DNA of 64,000 nt from Bryobacterales bacterium (lineage in GTDB: Bacteria; Acidobacteriota; Terriglobia; Bryobacterales; Bryobacteraceae). The DNA is taken from positions 1-64,000 of the forward strand of contig JADZBH010000007.1 of assembly GCA_020852175.1 (NCBI GenBank), read 5' to 3'. The notes under the pieces are model-generated. The model did no database searches. It was not told the origin of the DNA and saw only the letters and a list, made by a program, of their open reading frames with translations. The translations under genes and the position numbers were made by a program. Positions 8,388 through 18,834 of the stretch are shown here, in pieces (the stretch's first letter is position 1; the number at the start of each line of letters is the position of its first letter).

Positions 8388-9176
8388 CTACAGTTTCAAC
8401 AGCGCCCGCAGCCGCTTGGTCTGAACGCGGCTCACCGGAATCTCCGTGGCCTTCTTATCGTCCATCCGCAACTGGAAGCTCGATTTGAACCACGGAATCA
8501 CTTCGCGAATCCGGTTGATGTTCACCAGGTAGCTCCGGTGCACGCGCCAGAAGGTCTCCGGATCGAGGTTCGATTGCAACTCCTCGATCGTGCGGTAGTT
8601 CGAGATCCCCTCGAACTGCGCGCTCACCACCGTGATCAGCCCATCGTCGATCGTGGCATACACAATGTCCTGCGCATCGACAATCAGATTCCGCCCGCTG
8701 GACTTCACCAGCACCTTGGTCCGTTGCAGCGCCGGTTTGGACGCGGGGGGCTCCGGCGCGGGGGCCGCCGCCTCGGCCTTCTGCCGCTCCAGGATAATCC
8801 GTTGCGCGCGCTCGACGGTCTGTTTCAGCCGTTCGCTGTCGATCGGCTTCAGAATGTAGTCCAGGGCCTCGAACTGGAAGGCATGCACGGCATATTCGTC
8901 GAATGCCGTCGCGAGCACGAAGTAGGGGACGTGCGCGCCCTGCTCGTGCAGGCTCCGGATGACTCCAAGACCGTCCAGGCCTGGCATCTGTACATCCAGG
9001 AAGACCAGGTCCGGTTCCAGGTCGAGAACCTTTTCCACCGCCTCACGTCCATTGGAGGCCGTACCGATGATCTCGATTTCCGGAAATTCCTTGAGCAGGA
9101 AACTCAGTTCGTCCGTGGCCAGCGGTTCATCGTCGGCCAGAAGCGTGGAGATTGTAGCCACCGCGCGAGCCTGCAT
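8388..9176 (-). CDS. LytTR-family response regulator
   Basis: 262 residues. The receiver domain (about 10-125) has the acidic pair DDE at 15-17, phospho-acceptor Asp61 in LDVQMPG, Thr90 and Lys110 (LKP). An Ala/Pro-rich linker (about 135-155) leads to a LytTR DNA-binding domain (about 155-260) with the usual FWRVHRSYLVN motif. Such regulators are usually phosphorylated by a LytS/AgrC-type membrane kinase; none is adjacent, so the partner is elsewhere. A TATACT -10-like element lies 8 nt upstream of the ATG. The gene is divergent from ino1. Confidence 0.92.
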   Translation of the reverse strand: MQARAVATISTLLADDEPLATDELSFLLKEFPEIEIIGTASNGREAVEKVLDLEPDLVFLDVQMPGLDGLGVIRSLHEQGAHVPYFVLATAFDEYAVHAFQFEALDYILKPIDSERLKQTVERAQRIILERQKAEAAAPAPEPPASKPALQRTKVLVKSSGRNLIVDAQDIVYATIDDGLITVVSAQFEGISNYRTIEELQSNLDPETFWRVHRSYLVNINRIREVIPWFKSSFQLRMDDKKATEIPVSRVQTKRLRALLKL

Positions 9177-9184
9177 TCAGTGTT

Positions 9185-9190
9185 AGTATA
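9185..9190 (-). promoter_or_regulatory. -10-like TATACT, 8 nt from the response-regulator ATG
   Basis: On the minus strand TATACT is followed by only 8 nt before the start codon at 9176, too short for a Shine-Dalgarno. It suggests a leaderless or near-leaderless transcript. Confidence 0.45.
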
Positions 9191-9247
9191 ACAACGTTGG
9201 TTTAGCAGCCACGCACCCTGCCATTGTGCCCCCAAGGAGTTGATTTC

Positions 9248-10564
<1,317 letters not shown>

Positions 10565-10567
10565 AGG

Positions 10568-11560
10568 ATGCGAATTCTAGTCGTCGGTGGCACGCAGTTC
10601 ATAGGTCGCCACCTGGTTGACGCGCTTCTGGCCGCCGGGCACCGTGTGACTCTGCTTCACCGGAAAACCCGGCGGCTTTTTGCCGGGCGCATCGATGATC
10701 TGCTGGCCGACCGCGCCGATGAAACCGCCGTCCGGCGCGCGCTCAAAGGCCGCCGCTTCGACGCGGTCTTCGACAACGCCTACGACTGGGCTCATGGCAC
10801 CACCGCCGCCCAGGTGGGCTTCCTGGCCGATGCCTGCACGCATCCCGGCCTGAAGCGCTACATATTCACCTCCACCGTGGCCGTTTATGGCGACGGCAAG
10901 CAAGGCTGCCGTGAAACCGCGCCCCTCGTCAAAGCTCCCAACGCCAGCCCCTACGCACTCAATAAGGCGGAAAGCGAGCGCCTTCTCTTCCGCCTTTACA
11001 AGCGCTCCGGCTTCCCCGCCGTCACGCTCCGGCCGCCTTTCGTCTATGGTCCCTACAACAACTTTTACCGCGAGCAGTTCTTCTGGGACCGTCTCCGCCT
11101 GAACCGTCCCATCCTGATTCCCGGCAATGGCCGCGCCGCCATGCAGTTCGTCTATGTGAAAGATTTCGCCCGCCTCGCCTTGCTGGCGCTCACCCACGAC
11201 GGCGCACCTGGCCATGCGTTCAACGTCGCGCACGACGCCCCGCTTTCGCAAAACGACGCCGTCCGGCTCATGGCTGCCACGGCCGGAGCGACACCCACGC
11301 TGGTCCACGTCCCGCGCAAACGCATTGCCGCCTCAGGGGCTTCCGCCTTCGCCGAGCCGTTCTACTTCGCCCAGTACTTCGACCTGCCGGCCATCACGGA
11401 GGACACCTCCAAGGCTCGGCGCCGTCTTGGCTTCACTCCCACCTCCATGGAGCAGGGCTTCGCCGAAACCTACCGGTGGTATCTTCGTCATCACAAGCCG
11501 CGCACGTCCGGCTTCGAAATCGAGGATCAGCTTATGTTTCCAGGAGCTTCCCGCTCATGA
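10568..11560 (+). CDS. NAD-dependent epimerase/dehydratase (extended SDR)
   Basis: 330 residues. The N-terminal Rossmann motif GGTQFIG, the active-site YALNK (YxxxK) and the TLRPPFVYGP substrate-binding block define an extended short-chain dehydrogenase of the nucleotide-sugar epimerase type. The exact substrate is not recognisable; some relatives act on UDP-sugars, others are RNA-binding homologues. It starts 3 nt after ino1 and ends in an ATGA overlap with the ThDP gene, so it is part of that operon and may act on an inositol- or sugar-phosphate-derived compound (inference). Confidence 0.88.
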   Translation: MRILVVGGTQFIGRHLVDALLAAGHRVTLLHRKTRRLFAGRIDDLLADRADETAVRRALKGRRFDAVFDNAYDWAHGTTAAQVGFLADACTHPGLKRYIFTSTVAVYGDGKQGCRETAPLVKAPNASPYALNKAESERLLFRLYKRSGFPAVTLRPPFVYGPYNNFYREQFFWDRLRLNRPILIPGNGRAAMQFVYVKDFARLALLALTHDGAPGHAFNVAHDAPLSQNDAVRLMAATAGATPTLVHVPRKRIAASGASAFAEPFYFAQYFDLPAITEDTSKARRRLGFTPTSMEQGFAETYRWYLRHHKPRTSGFEIEDQLMFPGASRS

Positions 11561-13218
11561 CCGGCGCTTCACTCTTCATCGACGCCCTCGCCTCGCTGGG
11601 CATCCGCGAGATTTATACCCTGGTTGGCGACCACTTGAACGAGGTGCTTTCCGAAGCGGGAAAGCGCGGGTTCGACATCGTCGATTTCCGCCATGAATCC
11701 GGTGTGGTCCATGCCGCCGACGCCGTGGGCCGTCTCCGCCGCAAACCCATTGTCACGCTCGTCACCGGGGGCCCGGGGCACACCAACTCGCTCACCGGTC
11801 TGGCCACGGCTTTTCAGGCGTGCAGCCCCGTCATCACCGTCAGCGGCGCGCCATCGACGGCCCTCGCCGGGCGTCAGGTGTTCCAGGTGATCGACCAGGT
11901 CCCCATGGCGGCCCCGGTTTGCAAATGGGCAGCCTCGCCCGCCGCGGCGGCGCAGATTCCCTACTATCTCGGCCGCGCCTGGCAGGAGGCCACTACGGGA
12001 CGTATGGGCCCGGTTCATCTCACCATTCCCGTCAATCTCTTGGAAGCCCAGGTGAATGGTCCGGTGCTGCCGCTACAGCCGCCCGCCGCTCCACCCGAAA
12101 CCGCCCCGTCCGCCACTGAAATCGAACGCGCTCTCGCCCTGCTCCGCTCCGCCCGTAACCCTATCGTCATCGCCGGCAGCGGCCTGTGGTGGTCGGATGC
12201 GGGCGCCGAACTGAAGGAATTCCTCCGCCGCACCTCGCTTCCTCTGTACACCGTCACGATGGCGCGCGGCGTGGTACCCGATAGCCACCGTCTCTGCTTC
12301 GGTTATGCCGACGGCGCACTCAACAAAGCCGTACACCGCGCCTTTCCGCAAGCCGACGCCGTACTGCTGCTGGGTAAACGCCTCGACTACCGGCTGGCTC
12401 TCGGCGGCCGCCGCCTTTTTGCACCGGACGTCAAATTCATTCAGATCGACATCCACGCCCCCGAGTTGGGCAACGCGCGGCCCATCGAGGCCGGCATCTG
12501 CGCCAACCTGAAGCCCGCGCTCCGCATGATGAACGCGGCGATCGGCAAGCAGGCCTGGCCCGCCAATGCAGCCTGGCTGCGTACGCTTCGCAAGTACCGG
12601 GCTGAGTGGAACGCCGAAGTCGCCGCCATCGCGGGCGACCGTTCCGCCCCCATCCATCCCGCCGCGTTCTTCGCCGAGTTGAAGGCCGCGCTGCCCGCGA
12701 ACGTCCTGTATGCCTGGGACGGCGGCGACTTCATCCACTGGGGCCGCGCCACGCTGCCCGCCGAACGCGCCGGCGCATGGCTGCGCCTGGGTCCGCTCGG
12801 TACCATCGGCTCCGCCCTGCCGAACTCCATCGCGCTCCAGCGCGAGTTTCCCGATGAGCCCGTGGTCATGATCACCGGCGACGGCTCGCTTGGCTTTTAC
12901 CTGGCCGAACTCGACACGCTGGTCCGCCACGGCCTTCCGGTTGTTGTTATCGTTGGTAACGATGCCGGCTGGGGGCTCGAGCGCGAACTCCAGGGAGAGC
13001 TTTGCGGCACCACGGTGGCTTGCGAACTCAGCCCGGCGCGATACGATCTCATCATGCGGGGATTTGGCGGCAAGGGTGAGAATATAGAGACTTTGGCCCA
13101 GGTGGGTCCGGCCGTGAGGCGCGCCTTTGCATCCCGCCGGCCCTATCTGTTAAATGTGAATGTGCGCGGGGCCCGGTCGCCTTTCACCCAATGGCAGATC
13201 GGCGGAAAGAAAACGTGA
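11557..13218 (+). CDS. Thiamine-diphosphate enzyme, acetolactate synthase-like
   Basis: 553 residues with the three-domain layout of acetolactate synthase/benzoylformate decarboxylase. The N-terminal Pyr domain has the catalytic Glu in FRHESGVVHAAD, the central domain spans about 190-330, and the C-terminal PP domain has the ThDP/Mg motif starting GDGSLGF and ending at VGND. The ATG overlaps the epimerase stop (ATGA), and its TGA overlaps the GTG of the sigma factor gene. No small regulatory subunit or ilvC is adjacent, so branched-chain amino acid synthesis is not indicated; a decarboxylase or lyase role is possible. Confidence 0.85.
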   Translation: MTGASLFIDALASLGIREIYTLVGDHLNEVLSEAGKRGFDIVDFRHESGVVHAADAVGRLRRKPIVTLVTGGPGHTNSLTGLATAFQACSPVITVSGAPSTALAGRQVFQVIDQVPMAAPVCKWAASPAAAAQIPYYLGRAWQEATTGRMGPVHLTIPVNLLEAQVNGPVLPLQPPAAPPETAPSATEIERALALLRSARNPIVIAGSGLWWSDAGAELKEFLRRTSLPLYTVTMARGVVPDSHRLCFGYADGALNKAVHRAFPQADAVLLLGKRLDYRLALGGRRLFAPDVKFIQIDIHAPELGNARPIEAGICANLKPALRMMNAAIGKQAWPANAAWLRTLRKYRAEWNAEVAAIAGDRSAPIHPAAFFAELKAALPANVLYAWDGGDFIHWGRATLPAERAGAWLRLGPLGTIGSALPNSIALQREFPDEPVVMITGDGSLGFYLAELDTLVRHGLPVVVIVGNDAGWGLERELQGELCGTTVACELSPARYDLIMRGFGGKGENIETLAQVGPAVRRAFASRRPYLLNVNVRGARSPFTQWQIGGKKT

Positions 13219-13838
13219 GCGAAAATCCGTCCGGAACGCCGCCTTCCGAATCCACCGAGCAGGTCACCCGCCTGCTGCTGGAGTTGAATGCGGGAAACCA
13301 TGCGGCCATCGAGTCCCTCATGCCGCTGGTGTATGACGAGCTGCGCCGCATCGCCGCCAGGCACCTGAATCGCGAGCGCCTGGATCACACGCTTCAGCCC
13401 ACGGCCCTGGTCCACGAGGCCTATCTACGGCTGGTTGACCAGCGCGCTCCCCACTGGCAGAACCGTCTTCACTTTATGAGCGTCGCCGCCACGATGATGC
13501 GCCGCGTGCTCATCGACCATGCCAAGGCGCGCCACCGCGTCCGCCGGGGCGGGGCGAATCAGCAGCGCGTCCTGCTGGAAGACAACATCGCCGGCACAGA
13601 CAACCGCGTGCTGGAGGTTCTCGCCATCGACGAAGCGCTCGATAAGCTCACCGCCCTCGACCCGCAACAGGCGCGCGTCGTGGAGTTGCGCTTCTTTGGC
13701 GGGCTGAGCGTCGAGGAGACCGCGCAGGTGATGGGAGTTTCCACGCCCACCGTCAAACGCTACGCCAACTCCGCCCGGGCTTTTCTTCACCGCGAAATGC
13801 ATCGCGACGGCCCGGCTCCGGAAGCAACGGCGCCCTGA
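13215..13838 (+). CDS. ECF-family RNA polymerase sigma factor (Acidobacteria-type)
   Basis: 207 residues from GTG at 13215, which overlaps the previous stop codon as GTGA. Sigma region 2 (about 45-115, LRRIAARHL..ERLDHTLQPTALVHEAYLRL) and region 4 (about 135-190, LSVEETAQVMGVSTPTVKR) match the group common in Acidobacteria and Planctomycetes that sits beside Ser/Thr kinase genes. No anti-sigma gene is present. The kinase starting 23 nt downstream is the probable partner. An ATG at 13191 is possible but lies inside the upstream gene without a ribosome site. Confidence 0.9.
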   Translation: MSENPSGTPPSESTEQVTRLLLELNAGNHAAIESLMPLVYDELRRIAARHLNRERLDHTLQPTALVHEAYLRLVDQRAPHWQNRLHFMSVAATMMRRVLIDHAKARHRVRRGGANQQRVLLEDNIAGTDNRVLEVLAIDEALDKLTALDPQQARVVELRFFGGLSVEETAQVMGVSTPTVKRYANSARAFLHREMHRDGPAPEATAP

Positions 13839-13861
13839 TTTCCCTCTTAGGTGGACCATTC

Positions 13862-16597
13862 ATGAACCCGGAACGCTGGAAACAGGTTCGCGACATTTTC
13901 GACGAAGTCGTCGAAATGGATGCGGTTGAGCGCAACCGCCACCTGCTGGTTTCCACGGATGGTGACCCCGGCCTCCGCCTCGAGGTCGAGGAACTGCTCC
14001 ACAGCTACGACGAATCCGACGACATCATGGACCGGCCGGCCGCGGACGGGCTGGGCGACCTGCTTTCCTCCGGCCCAACGCCGCGAGCGGCTGGAACCAG
14101 TCCCTTTTCCGGAAGCTTTCCCGGTGGCCAAACCGCCTCCGGCGCGCCACTGCGCGGCACGCCCAGCGACTACACCTTCACCGGACATCACGTGGGCAGC
14201 TTCCGGCTGGTGCGCAAAATCGGCGCCGGGGGGATGGGCAGCGTCTATGAGGCGCTGCGCGACGACCATGCGTTCCAGCAGCGGGTGGCCATCAAGTTCG
14301 TCAAGCCCGGCATGGGCGCCAGCGGCATTCTGCAACGCTTCCTCACCGAACGCCAGGTGCTGGCCGGGTTGAACCACCCCAACATCGCCCGCCTGCTGGA
14401 TGGCGGCACCACGCCCGACGGACTTCCTTACTTCGTCATGGAGTACGTCGATGGCACGCCCATCGACCGCTACTGCGACGAAAAGCGCCTGAACATCGCC
14501 CAGCGTCTCGCCCTGTTCCGCACCGTCTGCGAGGCCGTCCAGTATGCCCATCAAAACCTGATCGTCCACCGGGACCTGAAACCGGCCAACATTCTGGTCA
14601 CTCCCGCCGGCACGGTCAAACTGCTCGACTTCGGCATAGCCAAACTCCTCGGTCCTGCCGTCGGCGAGGAAACCATCGCCCACACCACCGACGGTTCGCC
14701 CATGACGCCGGAGTTCGCCAGCCCCGAACAGGTGCAGGGCGACAACGTCACCACCGCCAGCGACATCTACGCCCTGGGCGTTCTGCTCTATCAACTCCTC
14801 ACCGGGCGTTCTCCTTACCGGCTGGACTCCTGGACCGCTCCCAAGCTTTTCATCGCCATTGCCGAACAGCAGCCCGAGCGGCCCAGCGAACGGGTTCTCG
14901 CCGATGAGGAATCCATGGCCGGCAGCGGAGAAAAGCGAGTTGTCCAGGCTTCGCTCGCCGCGTTGGTTCGCGAGGGCACGCCCGACCGGCTCCACCGCCG
15001 CCTTTCAGGCGATCTCGACATCATCGTCCTCACGGCGCTGCGCAAGGAGCCGGCCCGCCGCTACGCGAGCATCGAGCGTTTCTCCGACGATCTGCGCCGC
15101 TTCCTCGAAGGCCACCCCGTTTCGGCCCGGCCCGACACGCTTTCCTACCGTGCCGCCAAGTTCACGCAGCGCCACCGCGCCGGAGTCGCCGCAGTCGCCC
15201 TCGCCCTGCTGGCCCTGCTTGGCGCCACCGTCGTCAGCCTTTACTATGCCCGCGCCGCCCGTCAGGAACAGCTCATCGCCGACCGCCGGTTCCAGGATGT
15301 CCGCCAGCTCGCCCGGTTTGTCATGTTCGAATTCGACGATGCCATCCGCGCGGGAGAAACCCCGGCCCGCATCATGCTCGTCAAGCGAGCCTTCGAGTAC
15401 CTGAACGGGCTCTCCAAGGAGGCCGTGGGCGACATCTCCCTGGAACGCGAGGTCGCGCAGGCTTACCTCAAGCTCGGCGACATTCAGGGCAATCTCTACA
15501 CCTCCCACGTTGGCGACCGCGAAGGCGCGCTGGAAAGCCACCGCCGCGCGCTCGACATGGCCAACCTCCTGGCGGGCCGCCCCAACCCCGAACCCGCCGA
15601 TCTCATTCTCGCTGTCCGTGCCAAAACGGGGCTCGGCGACCTCCAGTCCCTCGGCGGAGACCGGCGCGACGCCCTCCGTCTCTACCAGGAGGCGCGCTTC
15701 GTCGCCGAATCCCTCGACCGCCGCGGCCGCACACCGGAGACCATCCAGCAGCTTGCCGAAGTCGTCGCCAAGGAAGGCTTCGTGCAAAGCCAGCTTGGCA
15801 ACCTGAATTCCGCACGTGAAGACTTCCAGCGCGCGCTGCGCCTTGCCTCTGAATGGCAGCGTCTCGATTCGAACAGCCCGCTGGCCCAACGCTGTAGCGC
15901 CATGGCCACCAGCCGCCTGGGCGAACTGCTGGTGCGCTCCGGCAACTCCGCCGAGGGGCTCGTCTCGCTCCGCCGGGGCGTCGCTCTTTATGAAGACCTT
16001 GTCCGCGCACAACCCGGCGTAACCAGCCACACCCGCGACCTCGCCGCCACTTCCATCCTGTACGGCGACGCCCAGCTCAGCGCCTCACACGCCGGCGAGG
16101 CCGTCTCGGCCTATCGCCGCGCCCTTCATATCGCCGAGGGGCTTTCCGCCGGCGACCCAAAGAACCAGCAGTATCAACGCGACCTGCACCTCGCACTCGG
16201 CCGCCTCGCCGATGCCCTTTCCAGCGCCGGGAACCCTCAGGAAGCCCGCCTGATGACCTCCCGCGCGCTCCACGTACTCAAGCCCCTGGTCGATCTCCCC
16301 TCGCCTTCCTCCTATGACATCCAGCAATACGTCTGGCTGCTGGTCACAACCCCCTACCAGGAACTGCGCGACCCGGCCCGGGCGCTCCCCTACGCGCAAG
16401 CCGCCGCGCGCATGACGAACTCCTCCGACCCCGCCGTGCTGGACGCCCTGGCGCGCGCCTACTTTGGAGCGGGCAACAAGGCCATGGCCGTGGAAATCGA
16501 ACGCCGTGCGCTCGCGTTGCTTCCCGCCCCCGGCGCGGGCAGCGTCAGCGCCCTCCGCAAGGAACTGGAAGCTAATCTGGAGAGGTTTCAGAAGTAG
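13862..16597 (+). CDS. Membrane Ser/Thr protein kinase with C-terminal TPR repeats
   Basis: 911 residues. The N-terminal leader (1-105) begins with the RWKQVRDIFDEV motif common in these kinases. The catalytic domain (about 110-415) has glycine loop GAGGMGSVY, Lys145, HRDLKPAN with catalytic Asp238 and DFG 256-258. One membrane helix spans about 441-462. The rest, probably extracytoplasmic, is helical with TPR-like repeats (about 500-900) and likely senses or recruits proteins. All catalytic residues are present. It is the last gene of the ino1 run and is probably functionally tied to the adjacent ECF sigma factor; the substrate is unknown. Confidence 0.92.
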   Translation: MNPERWKQVRDIFDEVVEMDAVERNRHLLVSTDGDPGLRLEVEELLHSYDESDDIMDRPAADGLGDLLSSGPTPRAAGTSPFSGSFPGGQTASGAPLRGTPSDYTFTGHHVGSFRLVRKIGAGGMGSVYEALRDDHAFQQRVAIKFVKPGMGASGILQRFLTERQVLAGLNHPNIARLLDGGTTPDGLPYFVMEYVDGTPIDRYCDEKRLNIAQRLALFRTVCEAVQYAHQNLIVHRDLKPANILVTPAGTVKLLDFGIAKLLGPAVGEETIAHTTDGSPMTPEFASPEQVQGDNVTTASDIYALGVLLYQLLTGRSPYRLDSWTAPKLFIAIAEQQPERPSERVLADEESMAGSGEKRVVQASLAALVREGTPDRLHRRLSGDLDIIVLTALRKEPARRYASIERFSDDLRRFLEGHPVSARPDTLSYRAAKFTQRHRAGVAAVALALLALLGATVVSLYYARAARQEQLIADRRFQDVRQLARFVMFEFDDAIRAGETPARIMLVKRAFEYLNGLSKEAVGDISLEREVAQAYLKLGDIQGNLYTSHVGDREGALESHRRALDMANLLAGRPNPEPADLILAVRAKTGLGDLQSLGGDRRDALRLYQEARFVAESLDRRGRTPETIQQLAEVVAKEGFVQSQLGNLNSAREDFQRALRLASEWQRLDSNSPLAQRCSAMATSRLGELLVRSGNSAEGLVSLRRGVALYEDLVRAQPGVTSHTRDLAATSILYGDAQLSASHAGEAVSAYRRALHIAEGLSAGDPKNQQYQRDLHLALGRLADALSSAGNPQEARLMTSRALHVLKPLVDLPSPSSYDIQQYVWLLVTTPYQELRDPARALPYAQAAARMTNSSDPAVLDALARAYFGAGNKAMAVEIERRALALLPAPGAGSVSALRKELEANLERFQK

Positions 16598-16601
16598 GCG
16601 G

Positions 16602-17303
16602 CTACCGGCGCCGCCAGGCTACCAGAAGCAGGCCCGCACCCATCAGCGCCAGCGTGCCTGGTTCCGGCACCTCCGGCGTCTGGCTGAAGGGAGCGCGCGC
16701 ATGCAAATCGAAGTTGGCATTCCCATAGACGCGAATCCGGTGCAGTACCTCCACCCAGTTCGTCGCTTCCTCGAATGTCACGCCATCGAACGTCTGATTT
16801 GCGTTCAACAGCAAGGGCCCGTAGAACGAGCCGAAGCACTCGCCGCGCGCGAAACTCCCGCCTACGCATAGATCCGTGTACACCTCGATGCCCGGCACGG
16901 CGGTCGCCTGAAGACGTTCGAACGAGCCGAAATCCATCTCCATCTCGAAGCCGAGAATCACGGGAGGCGGCGGATCGATCGTGTACTGGATCAGGTATTC
17001 GGCATACTCGGATTCGGTCTCCGCCGGAAATGCGAACGGCCCGGAAAAGCTCAGTCCGATACTCCCCTCGCCGTAGCTCACGCTTACGCCGACGCCGTCG
17101 GCCGTGGTGGCATCCTCACCGGCAGGTGCGCTGAAGGTAACTTTGAAGATGGAAAACGGCGCGGCTCCGCAGCCGCCGCCCGCCATCAACCCGCTCAGCG
17201 TCGTGATCGTGCTGCACGGACCAAGGCTGGAGGGATCCGGACCAATACCGCCTCCGAATGCGGCCATGGAAAAGAGCAGGGAAAACAACCCCAACTTGCA
17301 CAT
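16602..17303 (-). CDS. PEP-CTERM-anchored exported protein
   Basis: 233 residues. A signal peptide (1-17) leads the protein. The C-terminal 22 residues are a textbook PEP-CTERM sorting signal: VPEPGTLALMGAG, a hydrophobic helix, then WRRR. Such proteins are processed by exosortase and usually sit on the surface or in an exopolysaccharide matrix. The body is a low-complexity, acidic beta-rich domain with few cysteines. The ATG at 17303 has AGGA 4 nt upstream. No exosortase or polysaccharide gene is in the window. The upstream 250 nt contain an unusual series of hairpins. Confidence 0.9.
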   Translation of the reverse strand: MCKLGLFSLLFSMAAFGGGIGPDPSSLGPCSTITTLSGLMAGGGCGAAPFSIFKVTFSAPAGEDATTADGVGVSVSYGEGSIGLSFSGPFAFPAETESEYAEYLIQYTIDPPPPVILGFEMEMDFGSFERLQATAVPGIEVYTDLCVGGSFARGECFGSFYGPLLLNANQTFDGVTFEEATNWVEVLHRIRVYGNANFDLHARAPFSQTPEVPEPGTLALMGAGLLLVAWRRR

Positions 17304-17631
17304 GATGTCCTCATTATCCGGACGTGGGGTGAAAGAAAAGCAAGAGAGGGAAGTACCAGTCAGTACTGGTGCGCAGCCACCGTCTCCGAGAACGGTGGCT
17401 GCACCGTCGCGGGCGCTCGCTCCTCCGTCAAGCGCTCGCGGCAAAGGGAGGTCTCCGACACCCCCCAGCCGGCTTTTGAACCGGAAAGGATCCGGGCTCC
17501 TCCAAACGAACCCGGCTCGAACGGCATCGCCGTTCCATCCGAATCAGAAAGCTTGATGTACGGTAACGCGACACAGACCCCATTCAGGGATCACGGAAGT
17601 AAACTTTTGAGCGCTTTTTCTGCTATGTGGT
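17304..17631 (-). other. 328-nt noncoding region packed with stem-loops
   Basis: No convincing gene lies here. Between 17355 and 17535 seven inverted repeats follow one another: 17519-17535 (7 bp, 3-nt loop), 17492-17515 (8 bp, one wobble), 17469-17484 (6 bp, one wobble), 17446-17466 (7 bp, one wobble), 17413-17435 (5 bp, weak), 17373-17402 (11 bp perfect) and 17355-17370 (6 bp, 4-nt loop). On the minus strand the loops of the fourth and sixth share TCGGAG. The region would form the 5' leader of the PEP-CTERM mRNA or a separate structured RNA. None resembles a riboswitch I can name. Confidence 0.45.
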
Positions 17632-18810
17632 TTATGACAACGGCGGACACGGCCGCCCGAGCAACAATTCGACATCTCTTCGCAGCGGTTCCACGGCGTG
17701 GGCGAACATTTGTTTGTAGGCGCTACAAAAGTAGTCCAAATCGCTAAAATCGCCGCGCCGCCCCACACGGAACTTGGGGCAACCACCGTGGCAGAGTGAC
17801 CGCCACTGGCATTGCTCGCACGCCGGGTGCGGAACGGCCTTCTTCGAGGCAAACTCCATCCGCTGTGCCCGCCGCGCCACCTCGGGCCACGAATCTGTAA
17901 TCAGGTTCCCCAGCCGCCAGCCGCCTTCCACGAAGAAGTCGCACGGATAGATGTCGCCGTTGTATTCCACGACAACGTAGCTGTCGCAACTCTTGTGCAT
18001 GGTGCAGGCGCCCGGTTTCATCCCCGCCACGCCCTCGGCCAGGTTGTCGAAGCAGCGTATGCGCACGGTCCGCCGCTCGGGCCACCAGAGATCGAAGGTC
18101 TCCACCAGAAACCGCCCATATTGCGAAGGGGTGATGGTTTCCGGCAGCGGACGCCCTTCGGCGTCGAACTCCGACAGCGGGATGTACTGAATGTTGTCGA
18201 TGCCGAGCCCGCGGAAGAACCGGTAAATTTCCCGCGGCTGCTCCACGTTCGACTGGCTTAACACGCACAGAATGTTGAACTCCGCCTTCCCGCGTTGCAG
18301 CGTTTCCAGCCCCCGCATGACCTGCCGCCACGACCCCGTTCCGCCTTTGTTGACGCGAAACCGGTCGTGTACCTCTTCGGGGCCATCCATCGAGAGGCCG
18401 ATCAACCAGTTGTATTCGTGAAAGAACTCCGCCCAACGATCGTCCAACAAAACGCCATTTGTCTGGAGAGCGTTCGAGACATTCTGGCCGCCGCGGCCAT
18501 AGCGCTGCTGAAACTCCACCAGTTTCTCGAAAAACGGAAGGCCCGCCAGCGTGGGCTCTCCGCCTTGAAACGCGAAGGTCGAGTTCGGGTAGCTGTAGTA
18601 CATCCAGGAGTCCACCAGCCGGCGCAGGGTCTCCTCGGGCATCCTTCTGTGCTCGATCTCTTTGTAGGGGTCGGCCTTGCGGTCCAGGTAGAAGCAGTAG
18701 GTGCAATCCAGGTTGCACAGGGCCGAAGCCGGTTTGATCAGCAACGATTGAATCCTCGGAGCCGCCACGGGCGTCCGGACCGGCGCTTCCAACTGAACCA
18801 GTGGACCCAT
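17632..18810 (-). CDS. Radical SAM protein, anaerobic sulfatase-maturase-like (SPASM)
   Basis: 392 residues. The radical SAM motif CNLDCTYC (CX3CX2C) lies near residue 32, with the GGEPTL motif about 60 residues later. The C-terminal SPASM domain carries further cysteines (GACTMHKSC, IYPCDFF, CEQCQWRSLCHGGCP, YFC) for auxiliary 4Fe-4S clusters. This layout matches anSME enzymes, which convert a Ser or Cys of sulfatases to formylglycine. No sulfatase is in the window, so related SPASM peptide-modifying functions remain possible. The ATG at 18810 is only 6 nt from a TACAAT element, suggesting a leaderless mRNA. Confidence 0.88.
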   Translation of the reverse strand: MGPLVQLEAPVRTPVAAPRIQSLLIKPASALCNLDCTYCFYLDRKADPYKEIEHRRMPEETLRRLVDSWMYYSYPNSTFAFQGGEPTLAGLPFFEKLVEFQQRYGRGGQNVSNALQTNGVLLDDRWAEFFHEYNWLIGLSMDGPEEVHDRFRVNKGGTGSWRQVMRGLETLQRGKAEFNILCVLSQSNVEQPREIYRFFRGLGIDNIQYIPLSEFDAEGRPLPETITPSQYGRFLVETFDLWWPERRTVRIRCFDNLAEGVAGMKPGACTMHKSCDSYVVVEYNGDIYPCDFFVEGGWRLGNLITDSWPEVARRAQRMEFASKKAVPHPACEQCQWRSLCHGGCPKFRVGRRGDFSDLDYFCSAYKQMFAHAVEPLRRDVELLLGRPCPPLS

Positions 18811-18816
18811 GCCCGA

Positions 18817-18822
18817 ATTGTA
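18817..18822 (-). promoter_or_regulatory. -10 TACAAT, 6 nt from the radical SAM ATG
   Basis: On the minus strand TACAAT is followed by TCGGGC and ATG. TTGGCT lies 18 nt upstream of it as a fair -35. No Shine-Dalgarno fits, so transcription probably begins at or next to the start codon. Confidence 0.6.
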
Positions 18823-18834
18823 CGCTGGTGGGGG

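Noticed and set aside
12073-12930. 285-codon frame opposite the ThDP enzyme
   Set aside because: Antisense shadow of a gene with catalytic motifs; no ribosome site or domain.
17355-17535. Cyclic-di-GMP or cobalamin riboswitch
   Set aside because: The conserved core nucleotides of those riboswitches are not present; only generic stems are seen.
17632-18810. PQQ or mycofactocin-type SPASM maturase
   Set aside because: No precursor peptide or partner gene is near, and the C-terminal cysteine pattern fits the sulfatase-maturase branch better.
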